From the NCBI GenBank assembly GCA_965207595.1, contig CBDBMW010000012.1, positions 372,001-436,000 of the forward strand: DNA of 64,000 nt, read 5' to 3'. Every line of letters begins with the position of its first letter. The first letter of the stretch is position 1. Positions 35,923-44,838 of this stretch are shown here, one piece after another. Origin of the DNA: JAGWAJ01 sp026707615. GTDB lineage: Bacteria > Acidobacteriota > Vicinamibacteria > Vicinamibacterales > UBA8438. The notes beneath the pieces were generated by a model. It made no database searches. It was not told the DNA's origin and worked only from the letters and a program-made list of their open reading frames with translations. The translations under genes and the position numbers were made by a program.

Positions 35923-36369
35923 ATGAGCAGACTGACGGTGTGCGCGGCCGCGGCGGCGATTGCCCTCGTGGCAGCCCTCACCACGCCGCCGGCGGCGGCA
36001 CATCACGCCTTCTCGGCGGAGTTCGACGCCCGGCAGCCGGTCCACTTCGAGGGCACGGTGGTCCGCGTGGAGTGGATCAACCCGCACGCCTGGATTCACG
36101 TCGACGTGGACGCGGAGGACGGTTCGGTCGAGCGCTGGATGATCGAGGGCGGAAACCCCCACAACCTGTTCCGCCGCGGCGTGCGACGCGACGTGCTGCA
36201 GCCGGGCATGGTGATCGTCGTCGACGGCTACCGGGCCAAGGACGGCTCGCGCCGCGCCAACGGCCGCGACCTGACGCTGCCCGACGGCCGCACCCTCTTC
36301 GTCGGCTCGTCCGGCACCGGCGCGCCCCGGGACGGCCGCGATCCCTTCGAGCCGGCGGAGCCCCGGTAG
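35923..36369 (+). CDS. DUF6152 family secreted protein
   Basis: A 148-aa protein with AGAAGGAG before the ATG. A signal peptide is followed by AHHAFSAEFDARQPVHFEGTVV and VEWINPHAWIHVDV, the hallmarks of DUF6152. Two adjacent His at the mature N-terminus could bind a metal such as copper after cleavage. The rest is a small beta-barrel (OB-like) domain: MIEGGNPHNLFRRG, GMVIVVDGYRAKDG. In this genome type these proteins often stand beside DLQG proteins, as here. Function unknown. Confidence 0.85.
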   Translation: MSRLTVCAAAAAIALVAALTTPPAAAHHAFSAEFDARQPVHFEGTVVRVEWINPHAWIHVDVDAEDGSVERWMIEGGNPHNLFRRGVRRDVLQPGMVIVVDGYRAKDGSRRANGRDLTLPDGRTLFVGSSGTGAPRDGRDPFEPAEPR

Positions 36370-36558
36370 GAGTCTGCGCCGCCGACCGCGTGATGCAGCT
36401 TGCTGCTGCCCGTCCAGACTCCCCGCGCGGACCGCAAGGTCGGGCCACGCCCCCCGTCCGGCCACGAGGCTCTCGCGGGCCGGGCCCCGCCGGGACGGAT
36501 TGGCCGACCCCCGAAAACGAAACGCAAGCCGAGCTTCTTCGTAGTGCGAGGTAGACCA

Positions 36559-37644
36559 GTGCAGGAGCGAACGACCCGCGTGATGCGCGCCGCGACCGTG
36601 GCGGCCTTCGTTGCCGTGGCCGCCGCCGCTGCGGTGCGCGAGACGGCCTCGATTGAGCAACCGGCGCGCGCTGCGGAGGCGGCGGGCGCTGCGGAGGCGG
36701 CCGCGGCTACCGGGCCGGCGGCCGGCGCCACGGCGGCGGGGGCCAGGAGCGCCCCGGCCCGGTCCGTCGCAGCCCAGCCCGCCGCCGCGATTCCCCGCCT
36801 GGACGGCACCGGGCACCCCGACCTGCAGGGCGTCTGGCAGGCCATGCGCGAAGTGGACTACGACCTCGAGGGGCACGCCGCCGGGGCTGCCGTCGTGCTC
36901 CACCCGGGCGTGCCGAACGGCCAGCCGGTGCCGGCGGCGCCCGTTCTCGCGCTGGGCGCGCTGGGCGGCGTTCCTCCCAGCGCCGGGGTCGTGGTGGGCG
37001 GCACCATCCCCTACCGGCCGGAGGCGCTCGCCCGGCGCGACGAGAACCGGGCGGAGGCCCTGACCCGCGACCCGCTGGTCAAGTGCCTCCTGCCCGGCGT
37101 GCCGCGCGCCACCTACCTGCCGTTCCCGTTCCAGATCACGCAGGGCGCCGACAAGGTCCTGATCGCGTACGGCTTCTCGAACGCCGGGCGGACGATCCAT
37201 CTCGACGAGGTCGAGCCGCCCGGCGTCGTCTCCTGGATGGGCCACTCGGTCGGGCGCTGGGAGGGCGACACGCTCGTCGTCGAGGTGACCGAGCTCATCG
37301 ACCAGACCTGGCTCGACCGCTCCGGCAACTACCACAGCGACGGGTTGCGCGTCGTCGAGCGCTACACCCCGATCACGCCCTATCACCTGCAGTACGAGGC
37401 GACCATCCACGACCCGGCGGTCTTCTCCGAGCCGTGGACCCTCTCGCTCCCCCTCTACCGGCGCATGGAAGAGCACCCGCGCGTCCTCGAGTACCGCTGC
37501 GTCGAGATGGTCGAGGAGCTCGTCTACGGCCACCTCCGGAGGGAGCAGCTCGTCCGCCGCTGGGAGGGCGACTACGGCCGCCGCGGCGGCACGGTGGTGA
37601 TCGACGTCACGCGCCTCCCGACCGTGCGCGAGGCCGAGCCGTAG
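36559..37644 (+). CDS. Secreted 'DLQG' family protein, divergent (copy 3)
   Basis: A 361-aa protein. The GTG at 36559 follows GAGG and gives a signal sequence; ATG 36583 is the alternative start. The mature part opens with GTGHPDLQGVWQAM after an Ala-rich stretch. It keeps GHSVGRWEGDTLVVEVTELID, LRVVERYTPITPYHLQYEAT and the C-terminal Cys-Val-Glu-Met segment in place of ACHEGNY. It also has PLVKCLLPGVPRATYLPFPF, seen in related acidobacterial proteins. It is the most divergent of the four copies. It ends 12 nt before the convergent propeller gene. Confidence 0.78.
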   Translation: MQERTTRVMRAATVAAFVAVAAAAAVRETASIEQPARAAEAAGAAEAAAATGPAAGATAAGARSAPARSVAAQPAAAIPRLDGTGHPDLQGVWQAMREVDYDLEGHAAGAAVVLHPGVPNGQPVPAAPVLALGALGGVPPSAGVVVGGTIPYRPEALARRDENRAEALTRDPLVKCLLPGVPRATYLPFPFQITQGADKVLIAYGFSNAGRTIHLDEVEPPGVVSWMGHSVGRWEGDTLVVEVTELIDQTWLDRSGNYHSDGLRVVERYTPITPYHLQYEATIHDPAVFSEPWTLSLPLYRRMEEHPRVLEYRCVEMVEELVYGHLRREQLVRRWEGDYGRRGGTVVIDVTRLPTVREAEP

Positions 37645-37656
37645 GGAGTCGGGCTG

Positions 37657-39117
37657 TCACTGCGCGATGATCGCATCGGCGGGGCCTGTCAGCTCGACGA
37701 CGTGCAGGCCGGTGTTCGCACGGTCCACGAGATAGATCAATCCGCGGTCGTCGACCTCCACGTTGTTCGTCTGGATCGCCACCCGGCACGTCTCCACGCC
37801 GTCGATGGTGGCGCAGCGCTGGTCCGTGCGTTCGGTGGCCGCCGGGATGTAGTAGGCCACTTCCTGAAGGTCGAACGGGTCCCGGACGTCGATGACGCGG
37901 GCGCTGGCGTTGAACCACGAGACGACCATCAGCTTGCCGTAGAAGGGCGGCTCCATCGACCACTGCGGCGCGTGCGGGCCGAAGCGGCCGCCGCGCGTGC
38001 AGAAGCCGCCGCTCGACTCCGGCACCTGGAACGTCGAGACGGGCAGCGGATGCGCCTCGTCCGTGATGTCGAGCATCAGCGTCACGTGCCGCGTCTCCTG
38101 GCAGGCGTTCGCCACCGATTCGGAGACGACGAAGAGGAAGTCGCGCGTGGCGTGGTCGCGGTTGCCCACGTAGTCGGGGATCGCGACGTCGAGAAGCGGC
38201 ATCGCGGTGTGCCCACCCCAGAACGACGGCAGGTCGAGACGGCCCACCTCCGGATAGGCCAGCGCCTCGGGGCTGGACGCGAGCGGCGCCGCCGCGTCAG
38301 GGTCGCCGCGGAGCAGCTTCTCCCGATCGAGGATCTGCACCGCACCCTCGGCCGACGTGCCGTAGGCCAGGTATACGCGGTTGCCCAGGACCACCGCCTC
38401 GTGAATGCCGGAGCCGCCCGGCACCGGTCCCGCGGCGTCGGGCTGCACGCCGGGCAGGCTGAAGTCGCGGACGTGCCGCGGGGCCGCCGGGTCGGCGAGG
38501 TCGAAGATCTGCAGCACGCGGGGCGCCCGCCAGCCGTCGACGGTGCCGACGAGGTGCGCCACGCCCGTGTCGCACTCCCACCAGTTCTTGTGGGTATGCT
38601 GCGCGCCGGCCGGGGTGCGGCCGGTCTCGACCACCGTCCGCAGGAACGCAGGCCGGCCCGGTTCGCTCACGTCCCACAACTCGTGGCTGCGGTTGCCGTT
38701 GGACCGCAGCAGGTAGAACCGGCCGGCCTCCCCGTCCGGCAGCCGATCCCCCTCGCACACCTGGACCATCTGCGCACCCCGCGCGCCGCCCGTCGGCGGG
38801 ATGTGGGCCAGGTAGACGGCGGCGTCGGGGGCGGTGACGTCGACCACCGACGTGCCGTTCGGCTCCACCGCGCCCGTCAGCGGGTTGAGGGCCTCGCCGG
38901 CGTGGTGGCCGACGTAGAGGATGCGGCGCTCCCCCTGCCGGACCGGGAGCGGCTGGTAGGCCGAGCGCCCCTGCAGGTCGTGCAGGCCGACGAGGCGCGT
39001 GTTGAAGCGCTCCTCGCCGTGGCCGGCCCGCTCGGGCTGCTGGCCGAGGGCGAGCGCGAAGGTGGCAACGACCAGGCCGGCGACGAGCGGGGTCCGGACG
39101 GTGCTTCGATTCGCCAT
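37657..39117 (-). CDS. Secreted LVIVD-like beta-propeller protein
   Basis: A 486-aa protein starting at ATG 39117 with a signal peptide (VRTPLVAGLVVATFALALG). Repeats of the LVIVD type pair a strand with DVxxP: VVDVTAPDAAVYLAHI, LWDVSEPGRPAFLRTV, IFDLADPAAPRHVRDF, MLDITDEAHPLPVSTF and VIDVRDPFDLQEVAYY. It ends ANTGLHVVELTGPAD. Conserved His and Cys appear in AQHTHKNWWECDTG. It is a secreted propeller, possibly binding or processing a substrate. No catalytic function is visible. Confidence 0.78.
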   Translation of the reverse strand: MANRSTVRTPLVAGLVVATFALALGQQPERAGHGEERFNTRLVGLHDLQGRSAYQPLPVRQGERRILYVGHHAGEALNPLTGAVEPNGTSVVDVTAPDAAVYLAHIPPTGGARGAQMVQVCEGDRLPDGEAGRFYLLRSNGNRSHELWDVSEPGRPAFLRTVVETGRTPAGAQHTHKNWWECDTGVAHLVGTVDGWRAPRVLQIFDLADPAAPRHVRDFSLPGVQPDAAGPVPGGSGIHEAVVLGNRVYLAYGTSAEGAVQILDREKLLRGDPDAAAPLASSPEALAYPEVGRLDLPSFWGGHTAMPLLDVAIPDYVGNRDHATRDFLFVVSESVANACQETRHVTLMLDITDEAHPLPVSTFQVPESSGGFCTRGGRFGPHAPQWSMEPPFYGKLMVVSWFNASARVIDVRDPFDLQEVAYYIPAATERTDQRCATIDGVETCRVAIQTNNVEVDDRGLIYLVDRANTGLHVVELTGPADAIIAQ

Positions 39118-39374
39118 ACCGGGTAAGCTTGGCACTGGAGGCTGACCGGTGTCGACACGATTCCAGCCTCGGTGTAGGCACGCCGGCCCCGCGCGGTCGA
39201 TTCTCCGGCCCTTGGTCTGGCTCGCGATTGCCTCCGTCCTGGCCTTCGACTCCCGGCCCTTCAGCATCCGAGGAACCTGGCCGGCGCCGGTTCGACGCAT
39301 GCTGCCCGGTCGGCCGGGGTCGTGCTTCTGGCGCGCCGGCGGCGGAGGCCTGCGCGCACGACCGGGAGGTACCC

Positions 39375-39635
39375 ATGGGCGATCGGATGGTCCTGCTGCA
39401 GCTTCTCCACCGCTTGCGCGATGCCATGGTGCGGGACCCCAACGTCGACCTGTTCATCGCGGTCCTGGAGAACAAGGTCGATGACGTCAAGAAAGCCCTC
39501 GCCGACGGCGCGGATCCCAACCAGACCGACAAGGAGGTGATCGGCCGCTATCGCAACGTGCTGGCGCAGATTTGCCCGGCCGCCCTCCAGGCGTGGACTC
39601 GGGGAGAGCCGGCGGGTGGCGGGATGGTGATGTGA
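39375..39635 (+). CDS. Small protein with a single ankyrin-like repeat
   Basis: An 86-aa protein with GGAGGT before the ATG. Residues about 27-55 (LFIAVLENKVDDVKKALADGADPNQTD) read as one ankyrin repeat. The flanks are short helices and the tail is Gly/Met-rich. Intact ankyrin proteins have several repeats, so this could be a truncated remnant or a genuine small protein. It lies between the leftward propeller gene and the leftward Sel1-type membrane protein gene, on the opposite strand. Confidence 0.6.
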   Translation: MGDRMVLLQLLHRLRDAMVRDPNVDLFIAVLENKVDDVKKALADGADPNQTDKEVIGRYRNVLAQICPAALQAWTRGEPAGGGMVM

Positions 39636-39659
39636 GGCTCGTTCACGGCGCACGCCCGC

Positions 39660-41192
39660 TCACTGCCCGCACCAGTCGCGGAATCCCTGCCCGCAGGCCG
39701 CCTCACGGAGTTCGACCGGCGACAAGCGTGCCAGGCGGTCGGGACGACCCCGGAGGACGATGCGGAGATCGGCCTCCGCCGGCGGGGCTCGCTCCGGCGT
39801 GGCCGCGACGCCCGGGTCGAGGTTGACGCACCCGGCCGGGAAGCCAAGCCCGCAGGCACGCGCGAAGAGCTCCGCCGCCAGTACCGGCCGCAGGGTCGGC
39901 TGCACCAGGACGCCGTACTCGTTGCACGCCCAGCCGGAGCCCGCGTCGCAGTAGGCGGCCGTGAGTCGCGCGGCGTGGCGGCAGCCGTGCGGACGTTCCT
40001 CGGCGCACGCGGCCAGCCAGAACGTGACCCACTGGCCGCGATGCGTGTCGCCCACGGCCCGCACACCGCTCAGCGCCACGAAGACCGCCACCCACGCGAC
40101 GGCCCAGGCGACGTTTCGGGCGCGGCCGGCGAGTCGCGGCGCCGGTCTCGTTGGAGCCCACCGCGTGACGGGGCCCTGCGCGAACCGCATGCCGCGCGCG
40201 AACCGGTCGATCCCCCGTACCGCCAGATTGAGGATCGGCACGGCCAGCAGCTTGTCGTAGAAAGCAGGCGCGCCCGCCGCGCCGAGCAGCGCGTACAGCA
40301 CGAAGACGCTCACCGCGTACAGGGCTCCGAACGCCAGGCGCCCCGCCTCGCTCCGCGGCGACGTCGACGGATCCGTGATCAGCAGGTGCATCCCGAGGAA
40401 TACGGCGACCGGGATGTAGGCGTCGACGAACCAGTAGGTCCCGGTCAGCGCGAAGTAGCCGAGGCCGAGCACGTACAGGGTGACCGCGGCGGAGAGCGTC
40501 ATCGTCGCCACGCCGAACAGCATCTGCCCCGGCAGGCTGGCGAGCACGATGACCGCGTACAGGTGGGGGGCCTCGGACATGGTGGTCGCAATCTCGGGCC
40601 CCCACGTCGTGTCGGTGGCGCCCGTCGCCAGCAAGCCCACCGAGGCCGCGCCGAGGGCGATCGACGACGGGTTGAAGATGTGCACGCGGCGGCCGTCGCG
40701 CTCCCAGCGAACGAGCGCGCGGCCGGCCAGGGCACCGGCAATCAGCAGGAACTGCAGGGCGAACCAGTCCGGCTTGAACCACAGGAACAGGTTGATGCTG
40801 AAGACCACCGGAATCGGCGCGAACCCGAGGGTCGCGGCGCCGCGGCGCGACCAGGCCAGCAGCAAATCGAAGGCGTAGGCGAACGCCACCTGCGCCGCGA
40901 GGAGGGGCAGCGCGTCGTACACCTCGCGCCAGTGGTACCCCCAGTAGGCGAGCACTGCGCCCTGCGCGCACGCCTGCACCCAGTGCTGCGCCCGCACGTC
41001 GAGCACGACCGCCGGCGAGGAACTCCTGCGGCGCGCTCCCACCCACAGCCCGGCGTGCCAAATTGCGAGCAGCGCCGCCGCACCCGCGACCGACCAGGCC
41101 AGCCGGTCGTTCGCACGGACGGCCGGCAGCAGGCCGATTGCGGCAACGGCGGCGGTGAACGGGATCGGCGCCGCGGCCGTCCACCGCGGCAC
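39660..41192 (-). CDS. Polytopic RnfD/NqrB-like membrane protein with Sel1-like tail
   Basis: About 510 aa. The start is uncertain: GTG 41192 is proposed, but no clear ribosome site precedes it, and the frame stays open upstream. The membrane part repeats every block of the 23.7-25.6 kb protein: YHWREVYD, VVFSINLFLWFKPDW, HIFNPSSIALG, MHLLITDPSTSPRSE and APAFYDKLLAVPILN. The C-terminus (about 390-510) differs. It has paired Cys-containing helical repeats (AAYCDAGSGWACNEYGVL, ACGLGFPAGCVNL) like Sel1/HcpA repeats. Two paralogues thus carry one membrane module with different solenoids. Function unknown. Confidence 0.72.
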   Translation of the reverse strand: MPRWTAAAPIPFTAAVAAIGLLPAVRANDRLAWSVAGAAALLAIWHAGLWVGARRRSSSPAVVLDVRAQHWVQACAQGAVLAYWGYHWREVYDALPLLAAQVAFAYAFDLLLAWSRRGAATLGFAPIPVVFSINLFLWFKPDWFALQFLLIAGALAGRALVRWERDGRRVHIFNPSSIALGAASVGLLATGATDTTWGPEIATTMSEAPHLYAVIVLASLPGQMLFGVATMTLSAAVTLYVLGLGYFALTGTYWFVDAYIPVAVFLGMHLLITDPSTSPRSEAGRLAFGALYAVSVFVLYALLGAAGAPAFYDKLLAVPILNLAVRGIDRFARGMRFAQGPVTRWAPTRPAPRLAGRARNVAWAVAWVAVFVALSGVRAVGDTHRGQWVTFWLAACAEERPHGCRHAARLTAAYCDAGSGWACNEYGVLVQPTLRPVLAAELFARACGLGFPAGCVNLDPGVAATPERAPPAEADLRIVLRGRPDRLARLSPVELREAACGQGFRDWCGQ

Positions 41193-41355
41193 GTGGGTGG
41201 CGTCCGCGTGGATGGCCTCCGCGGATGGTCGGGGCCGCGGGCGGCGGGTCGACGGGCCGGTGATACGATCCTGCGCGCCGGTGCCTGACGGAGAGTTCGC
41301 GGCGGGCGGCGGGCCCGGTCTCAAACCGCGGCGCCGGCGAAGCCAGGAGGGAATC

Positions 41356-42315
41356 ATGGCAGCGAGAGGCTGGTCACGGGGGCTGGTAGCGGGTGTGGTG
41401 ATGATGGTGCTGGCCGGCGCGGGACTCGGCGCCCAGGGGCCGCCGCCCGAAGTGACGAAGGAGCAGTTCGACGCCTGGATGACCGAGCTCTCGAACTGGG
41501 GCCGCTGGGGCGAGGACGATCAGCTCGGCGCGCTCAACCTCATCACGCCGGCCAAGCGGGTCGAGGCGGCCAGGCTCGTGCGGACGGGACGTGTCGCATC
41601 GATGGCCCGGCCCATGGAGCTCCAGGTGCTCGACGACCCGGACGCGGCCAGCGCCAACCGCAAGCCCGTGCTCATGGGGTCCGTCCGCAGCGTGTTCGAC
41701 ATCGACACGGGCAACGGCTACTTCTGGGAACGCTACGAGATCGAGTACCACGGACTGCTGCTCTCGCACCTCGACGCGCTCTGTCACGTGGCCTACGAGG
41801 GCAAGGTCTACAACGGCCGCACGTTCGAGGAGATCGCCACCGCGGACGACGGCTGCACCGAGATGGGCATCATCAACGCCCGGGACGGCCTCGTGACGCG
41901 CGGCGTCCTCATCGACATGCCGGGCCGGGCGGTGACGCCCGCCGACATCGAGGCGTGGGAGGCGGAGACCGGCATCACCATCTCGTCCGGGGATGCCCTG
42001 TTCCTGCGCACCGGCCGCGACGTCGGACAGCAGGGCGGCTACCATCCGTCGCTGATCCCCTTCTTCAAGGAGCGCGACATCGCGCTGCTCGGTTCCGACG
42101 TGCCCCAGGAAGGCGGCACGGTCGAGGGCGTGGCCATCCCGATCCACGTCTTCACGCTCGTCGCGCTCGGCGTGCACCTGTTCGACAACCTCGGCCTCGA
42201 GGACCTCGCCCGGACCGCGAGCGAGCTCGGCCGCTGGGAGTTCCTCTTCATGGCGTCGCCGCACGTCGTGCCCAACGGGGCCGGGTCGGCGATGAACCCG
42301 ATCGCCGTGTTCTGA
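41356..42315 (+). CDS. Cyclase (kynurenine formamidase-like) family, secreted
   Basis: A 319-aa protein with AGGAGGG before the ATG and a signal peptide (GLVAGVVMMVLAGAGLGAQ). The metal site of the family appears as LLLSHLDALCHV near residue 137, an HxDxxxH arrangement. PGRAVTPADIEAWE, FLRTGRD and GSDVPQEG are typical of PF04199 proteins. Such enzymes hydrolyse N-formyl or cyclic amides. The substrate is not known. It overlaps no gene and is divergent from the Sel1-type membrane protein. Confidence 0.88.
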   Translation: MAARGWSRGLVAGVVMMVLAGAGLGAQGPPPEVTKEQFDAWMTELSNWGRWGEDDQLGALNLITPAKRVEAARLVRTGRVASMARPMELQVLDDPDAASANRKPVLMGSVRSVFDIDTGNGYFWERYEIEYHGLLLSHLDALCHVAYEGKVYNGRTFEEIATADDGCTEMGIINARDGLVTRGVLIDMPGRAVTPADIEAWEAETGITISSGDALFLRTGRDVGQQGGYHPSLIPFFKERDIALLGSDVPQEGGTVEGVAIPIHVFTLVALGVHLFDNLGLEDLARTASELGRWEFLFMASPHVVPNGAGSAMNPIAVF

Positions 42316-42325
42316 CGAGGTTGCC

Positions 42326-43207
42326 ATGCCCACGATCACGCCGTGCCTCACGTTCGACCGGCAGGCCGAGGAGGCGGTGCGATTCTACGTCGCCGCCCTG
42401 CCCGGCTCCGAGCTTCTGCACATAACGCACTGCGGAGAGGGCGAGCCGCAGCCGGCAGGGAGCGTCCGCACGGTGCGGTTCACGCTCTGCGGGCAGGAGA
42501 TGATGGCCGCCAACGGGGGGCCGACGTTCACGTTCACCCCGGCCGTGTCGCTGTTCGTCCACTGCGAGACCGCGGCCGAGGTCGACGCGGTGTGGGAACC
42601 GCTCGCGGACGGCGGCACGGCCCTCATGCCGCTCGGGGAGTACCCGTTCGCCAGCCGCTTCGGCTGGGTCCAGGACCGCTTCGGCGTCTCGTGGCAGGTG
42701 GTGGCGGCGCCGGGGCGGCAGCGGATCGTCCCCGGCCTGCTCTTCGTCGGAGAGCAGCACGGCCACGCCGAAGAGGCGGTGAACCGCTACGTCTCGCTCT
42801 TCCCCGATTCCACCATCACCGAGATCCGCCGCTTCGGCGAAGGTTCGCACGAACCGCCGGGCGGCGTAGAGCAGGCCCGGTTCTCGCTGTCCGGCAACGA
42901 GCTGTCGGTCACCGAGAGCAGCCTGGACCACGCCTTCGCGTTCAGCCCGGGCATCTCGCTCCACGTCGGCTGCGACACGCAGGCCGAGATCGACCGCCTG
43001 TGGGACGGGCTCGGCGCGGGCGGCGAGCCGCAGCGGTGCGGCTGGGTGGTCGACCGCTTCGGGGTCTCGTGGCAGGTGGCGTCGGCCGCCGCCTGGGAGA
43101 TGGTGAACGGCCCCGACCCCGCCGCGTCGCAGCGCGTGGTCGACGCCATTCTCGGGATGCAGAAGCTCGACCTGGAGGCGATCCGGCGCGCGTTCGCCGC
43201 TGAGTAG
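42326..43207 (+). CDS. Tandem PhnB-like VOC domain protein
   Basis: A 293-aa protein of two PhnB/3-demethylubiquinone-methyltransferase-like VOC domains. Domain 1 (about 3-130) has TPCLTFDRQAEEAVRFY, GSELLHITHCGEGEP and DRFGVSWQVV. Domain 2 (about 135-265) repeats these as LLFVGEQHGHAEEAVNRYVS, DSTITEIRRFGEG and DRFGVSWQVA. It arose by tandem duplication. It starts 10 nt after the cyclase gene and is co-transcribed with it. VOC enzymes of this type have no certain activity. Confidence 0.9.
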   Translation: MPTITPCLTFDRQAEEAVRFYVAALPGSELLHITHCGEGEPQPAGSVRTVRFTLCGQEMMAANGGPTFTFTPAVSLFVHCETAAEVDAVWEPLADGGTALMPLGEYPFASRFGWVQDRFGVSWQVVAAPGRQRIVPGLLFVGEQHGHAEEAVNRYVSLFPDSTITEIRRFGEGSHEPPGGVEQARFSLSGNELSVTESSLDHAFAFSPGISLHVGCDTQAEIDRLWDGLGAGGEPQRCGWVVDRFGVSWQVASAAAWEMVNGPDPAASQRVVDAILGMQKLDLEAIRRAFAAE

Positions 43208-43277
43208 GTGTGGTCGCGGCGCGAGCGTGGCTGGCCCGTACCGCAGTCTCGCGCTGCCTGGGGAGTAGGTTGGCGTC

Positions 43278-43886
43278 ATGGACGAGGTCGGCGGGCGAAT
43301 ACTCACGGGAATCTCACGAGCGCAGCGGGAATATGCCTCGTGGACAGACGGGGAGTGGCTGTGGAGGGCACCGGAGTACATGGTCACGACCTACGTCGCC
43401 CGAGAGATATCGAGGATCCAGCGCGCGAAACGTCTCTACTTGCAGTTGGAAGGCAGTGTTCGAGAAAGTGTGGAAGATGCGGGCGGCGTGGGAAGAGGCC
43501 GGGTCAGCGCGGACTTACGTATCGACGGCAAGTTCGATATCGTGCTTCGCTGGGCCAACTGGACTCCAAGGGCGGCCATCGAAATCAAGAAGCAAGTTAC
43601 GAAGTTCGCTGACGTTGAAGACGATGTCATGAGAGTGGCGTCGATGCTGAAACGCGAGCGGACCACGTTTCGAGATGGTTTCGTGGCGTACTACACGTCG
43701 TGGCGCGACAATCGCAGGAGCGGCGCTTCGGCGAGGGAGCGCGTTGCGAATGGACTGCTCGATGTGGAGTCCCGTGCGCGCACCCTTGTCGAAAGGCGCG
43801 GGCTCAGGTTGAGGGTCTCTCGCGGCAGAACGAGAACCGTTGATGACAGTGCCTGGGCCGCGGTTGTGCTGCGAGTCTCCAGGTAA
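43278..43886 (+). CDS. PD-(D/E)XK-like nuclease-fold protein
   Basis: A 202-aa protein. The core GKFDIVLRW followed by AAIEIKKQV gives Asp87, Glu102 and Lys104 in the spacing of PD-(D/E)XK nucleases. The N-terminal half is helical (RILTGISRAQREYASW, TTYVAREISRIQRAKRLYLQLE). I do not recognise a named family. Its GC content is visibly lower than that of the metabolic genes before it. The next gene starts 29 nt downstream, so it is likely the first gene of an accessory operon with the PIN protein. Confidence 0.65.
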   Translation: MDEVGGRILTGISRAQREYASWTDGEWLWRAPEYMVTTYVAREISRIQRAKRLYLQLEGSVRESVEDAGGVGRGRVSADLRIDGKFDIVLRWANWTPRAAIEIKKQVTKFADVEDDVMRVASMLKRERTTFRDGFVAYYTSWRDNRRSGASARERVANGLLDVESRARTLVERRGLRLRVSRGRTRTVDDSAWAAVVLRVSR

Positions 43887-43915
43887 CCGTCATCCGTCCC
43901 GGAGGGAGGCCGCGC

Positions 43916-44827
43916 ATGACCACCTACCGATACGACCTACACATCAGCGGCCTCGCCGAGGGCCAGGGACGCATCCGGGCGGCGACCTTGGGGCGGGTGT
44001 TGGACGCATTGCTTCTGACGGCGGAACGGACGACGCGTCTGCTCGCTACCGGCTCCGGTGGCGCTCGCGGGGCAAGGCCCCGGTGGCTTGCTGCCGCGAC
44101 AGATGTCACGGTGACGGGTCTGAAGTCGGGCTCCACGATTGTCGAGATGGAGGCGCCCAGACTCGGAGAGACGGTCTTCGAAGCATTCGGCCAACCGGAT
44201 GCTTCGGCTGCCCGCGAACTCGGGGACGACACCGCGCTGGATCTTGTCGCGCGAGCTATCAACGAAACCCAGGAAGCGAAACCGATTGGAGACTATTTCG
44301 ACGGTTCGGTACTCGAAGCGATTTGCAGTTTCGGGAAGGCAGCAGGATCCGATGGTTTGCGCTATGAGATGTCCCCGCGCGAGCCCGCACACGGCCGGTT
44401 CTCTCTCGACCAGGACACCTGCGCGGGAATCAGGACGCGCTTGGACGAGATCAAGGCGCCGAGACCCTTCATCGTAAGCGGCAGGCTCGACGGGATCGAA
44501 CACGGCAACGGCGCCTTTCGACTTCTGGTCAAGCCGAACGCGAAGCTCCCTGGACGCCTGGACTCGAAGTCGCTGAGCCCGGAGGCGCTGCGGCCCTTGT
44601 GGGGGAAGCTGACCACCGTCGAGGGATTGGTCCACTTCAAGGCCAACGGCCAACCGCGGCTGATCGAGGCGCGCCGGATGAGTGGTCGCTCGGACGGGGA
44701 TCGAGTCTTCGAAGAAATGCCGTCGACGGGATCACGGACACCGGGCGGCTCGTTTGATCCCATCGACCTCGCCGGTGCGTGGCCCGGTGATGAACCCATC
44801 GAGGAACTCCTCGCCCAACTCGACTGA
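43916..44827 (+). CDS. Unknown protein preceding a PIN toxin
   Basis: A 303-aa protein with GGAGGGAGG before the ATG. It begins TYRYDLHISGLAEGQGRIRAATLGRVLDALL and has WLAAATDVTVTGLKSGSTIVEMEAPRL (about 57-83). A helical middle and a beta-rich C-terminus (FIVSGRLDGIEHGNGAFRLLV) follow. I recall similar proteins of unknown function next to PIN genes but cannot name a family. It ends 11 nt before the PIN gene. It may be its antitoxin partner, although it is much longer than usual antitoxins and shows no DNA-binding motif. Confidence 0.65.
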   Translation: MTTYRYDLHISGLAEGQGRIRAATLGRVLDALLLTAERTTRLLATGSGGARGARPRWLAAATDVTVTGLKSGSTIVEMEAPRLGETVFEAFGQPDASAARELGDDTALDLVARAINETQEAKPIGDYFDGSVLEAICSFGKAAGSDGLRYEMSPREPAHGRFSLDQDTCAGIRTRLDEIKAPRPFIVSGRLDGIEHGNGAFRLLVKPNAKLPGRLDSKSLSPEALRPLWGKLTTVEGLVHFKANGQPRLIEARRMSGRSDGDRVFEEMPSTGSRTPGGSFDPIDLAGAWPGDEPIEELLAQLD

Positions 44828-44838
44828 ACGGGTTGGCG

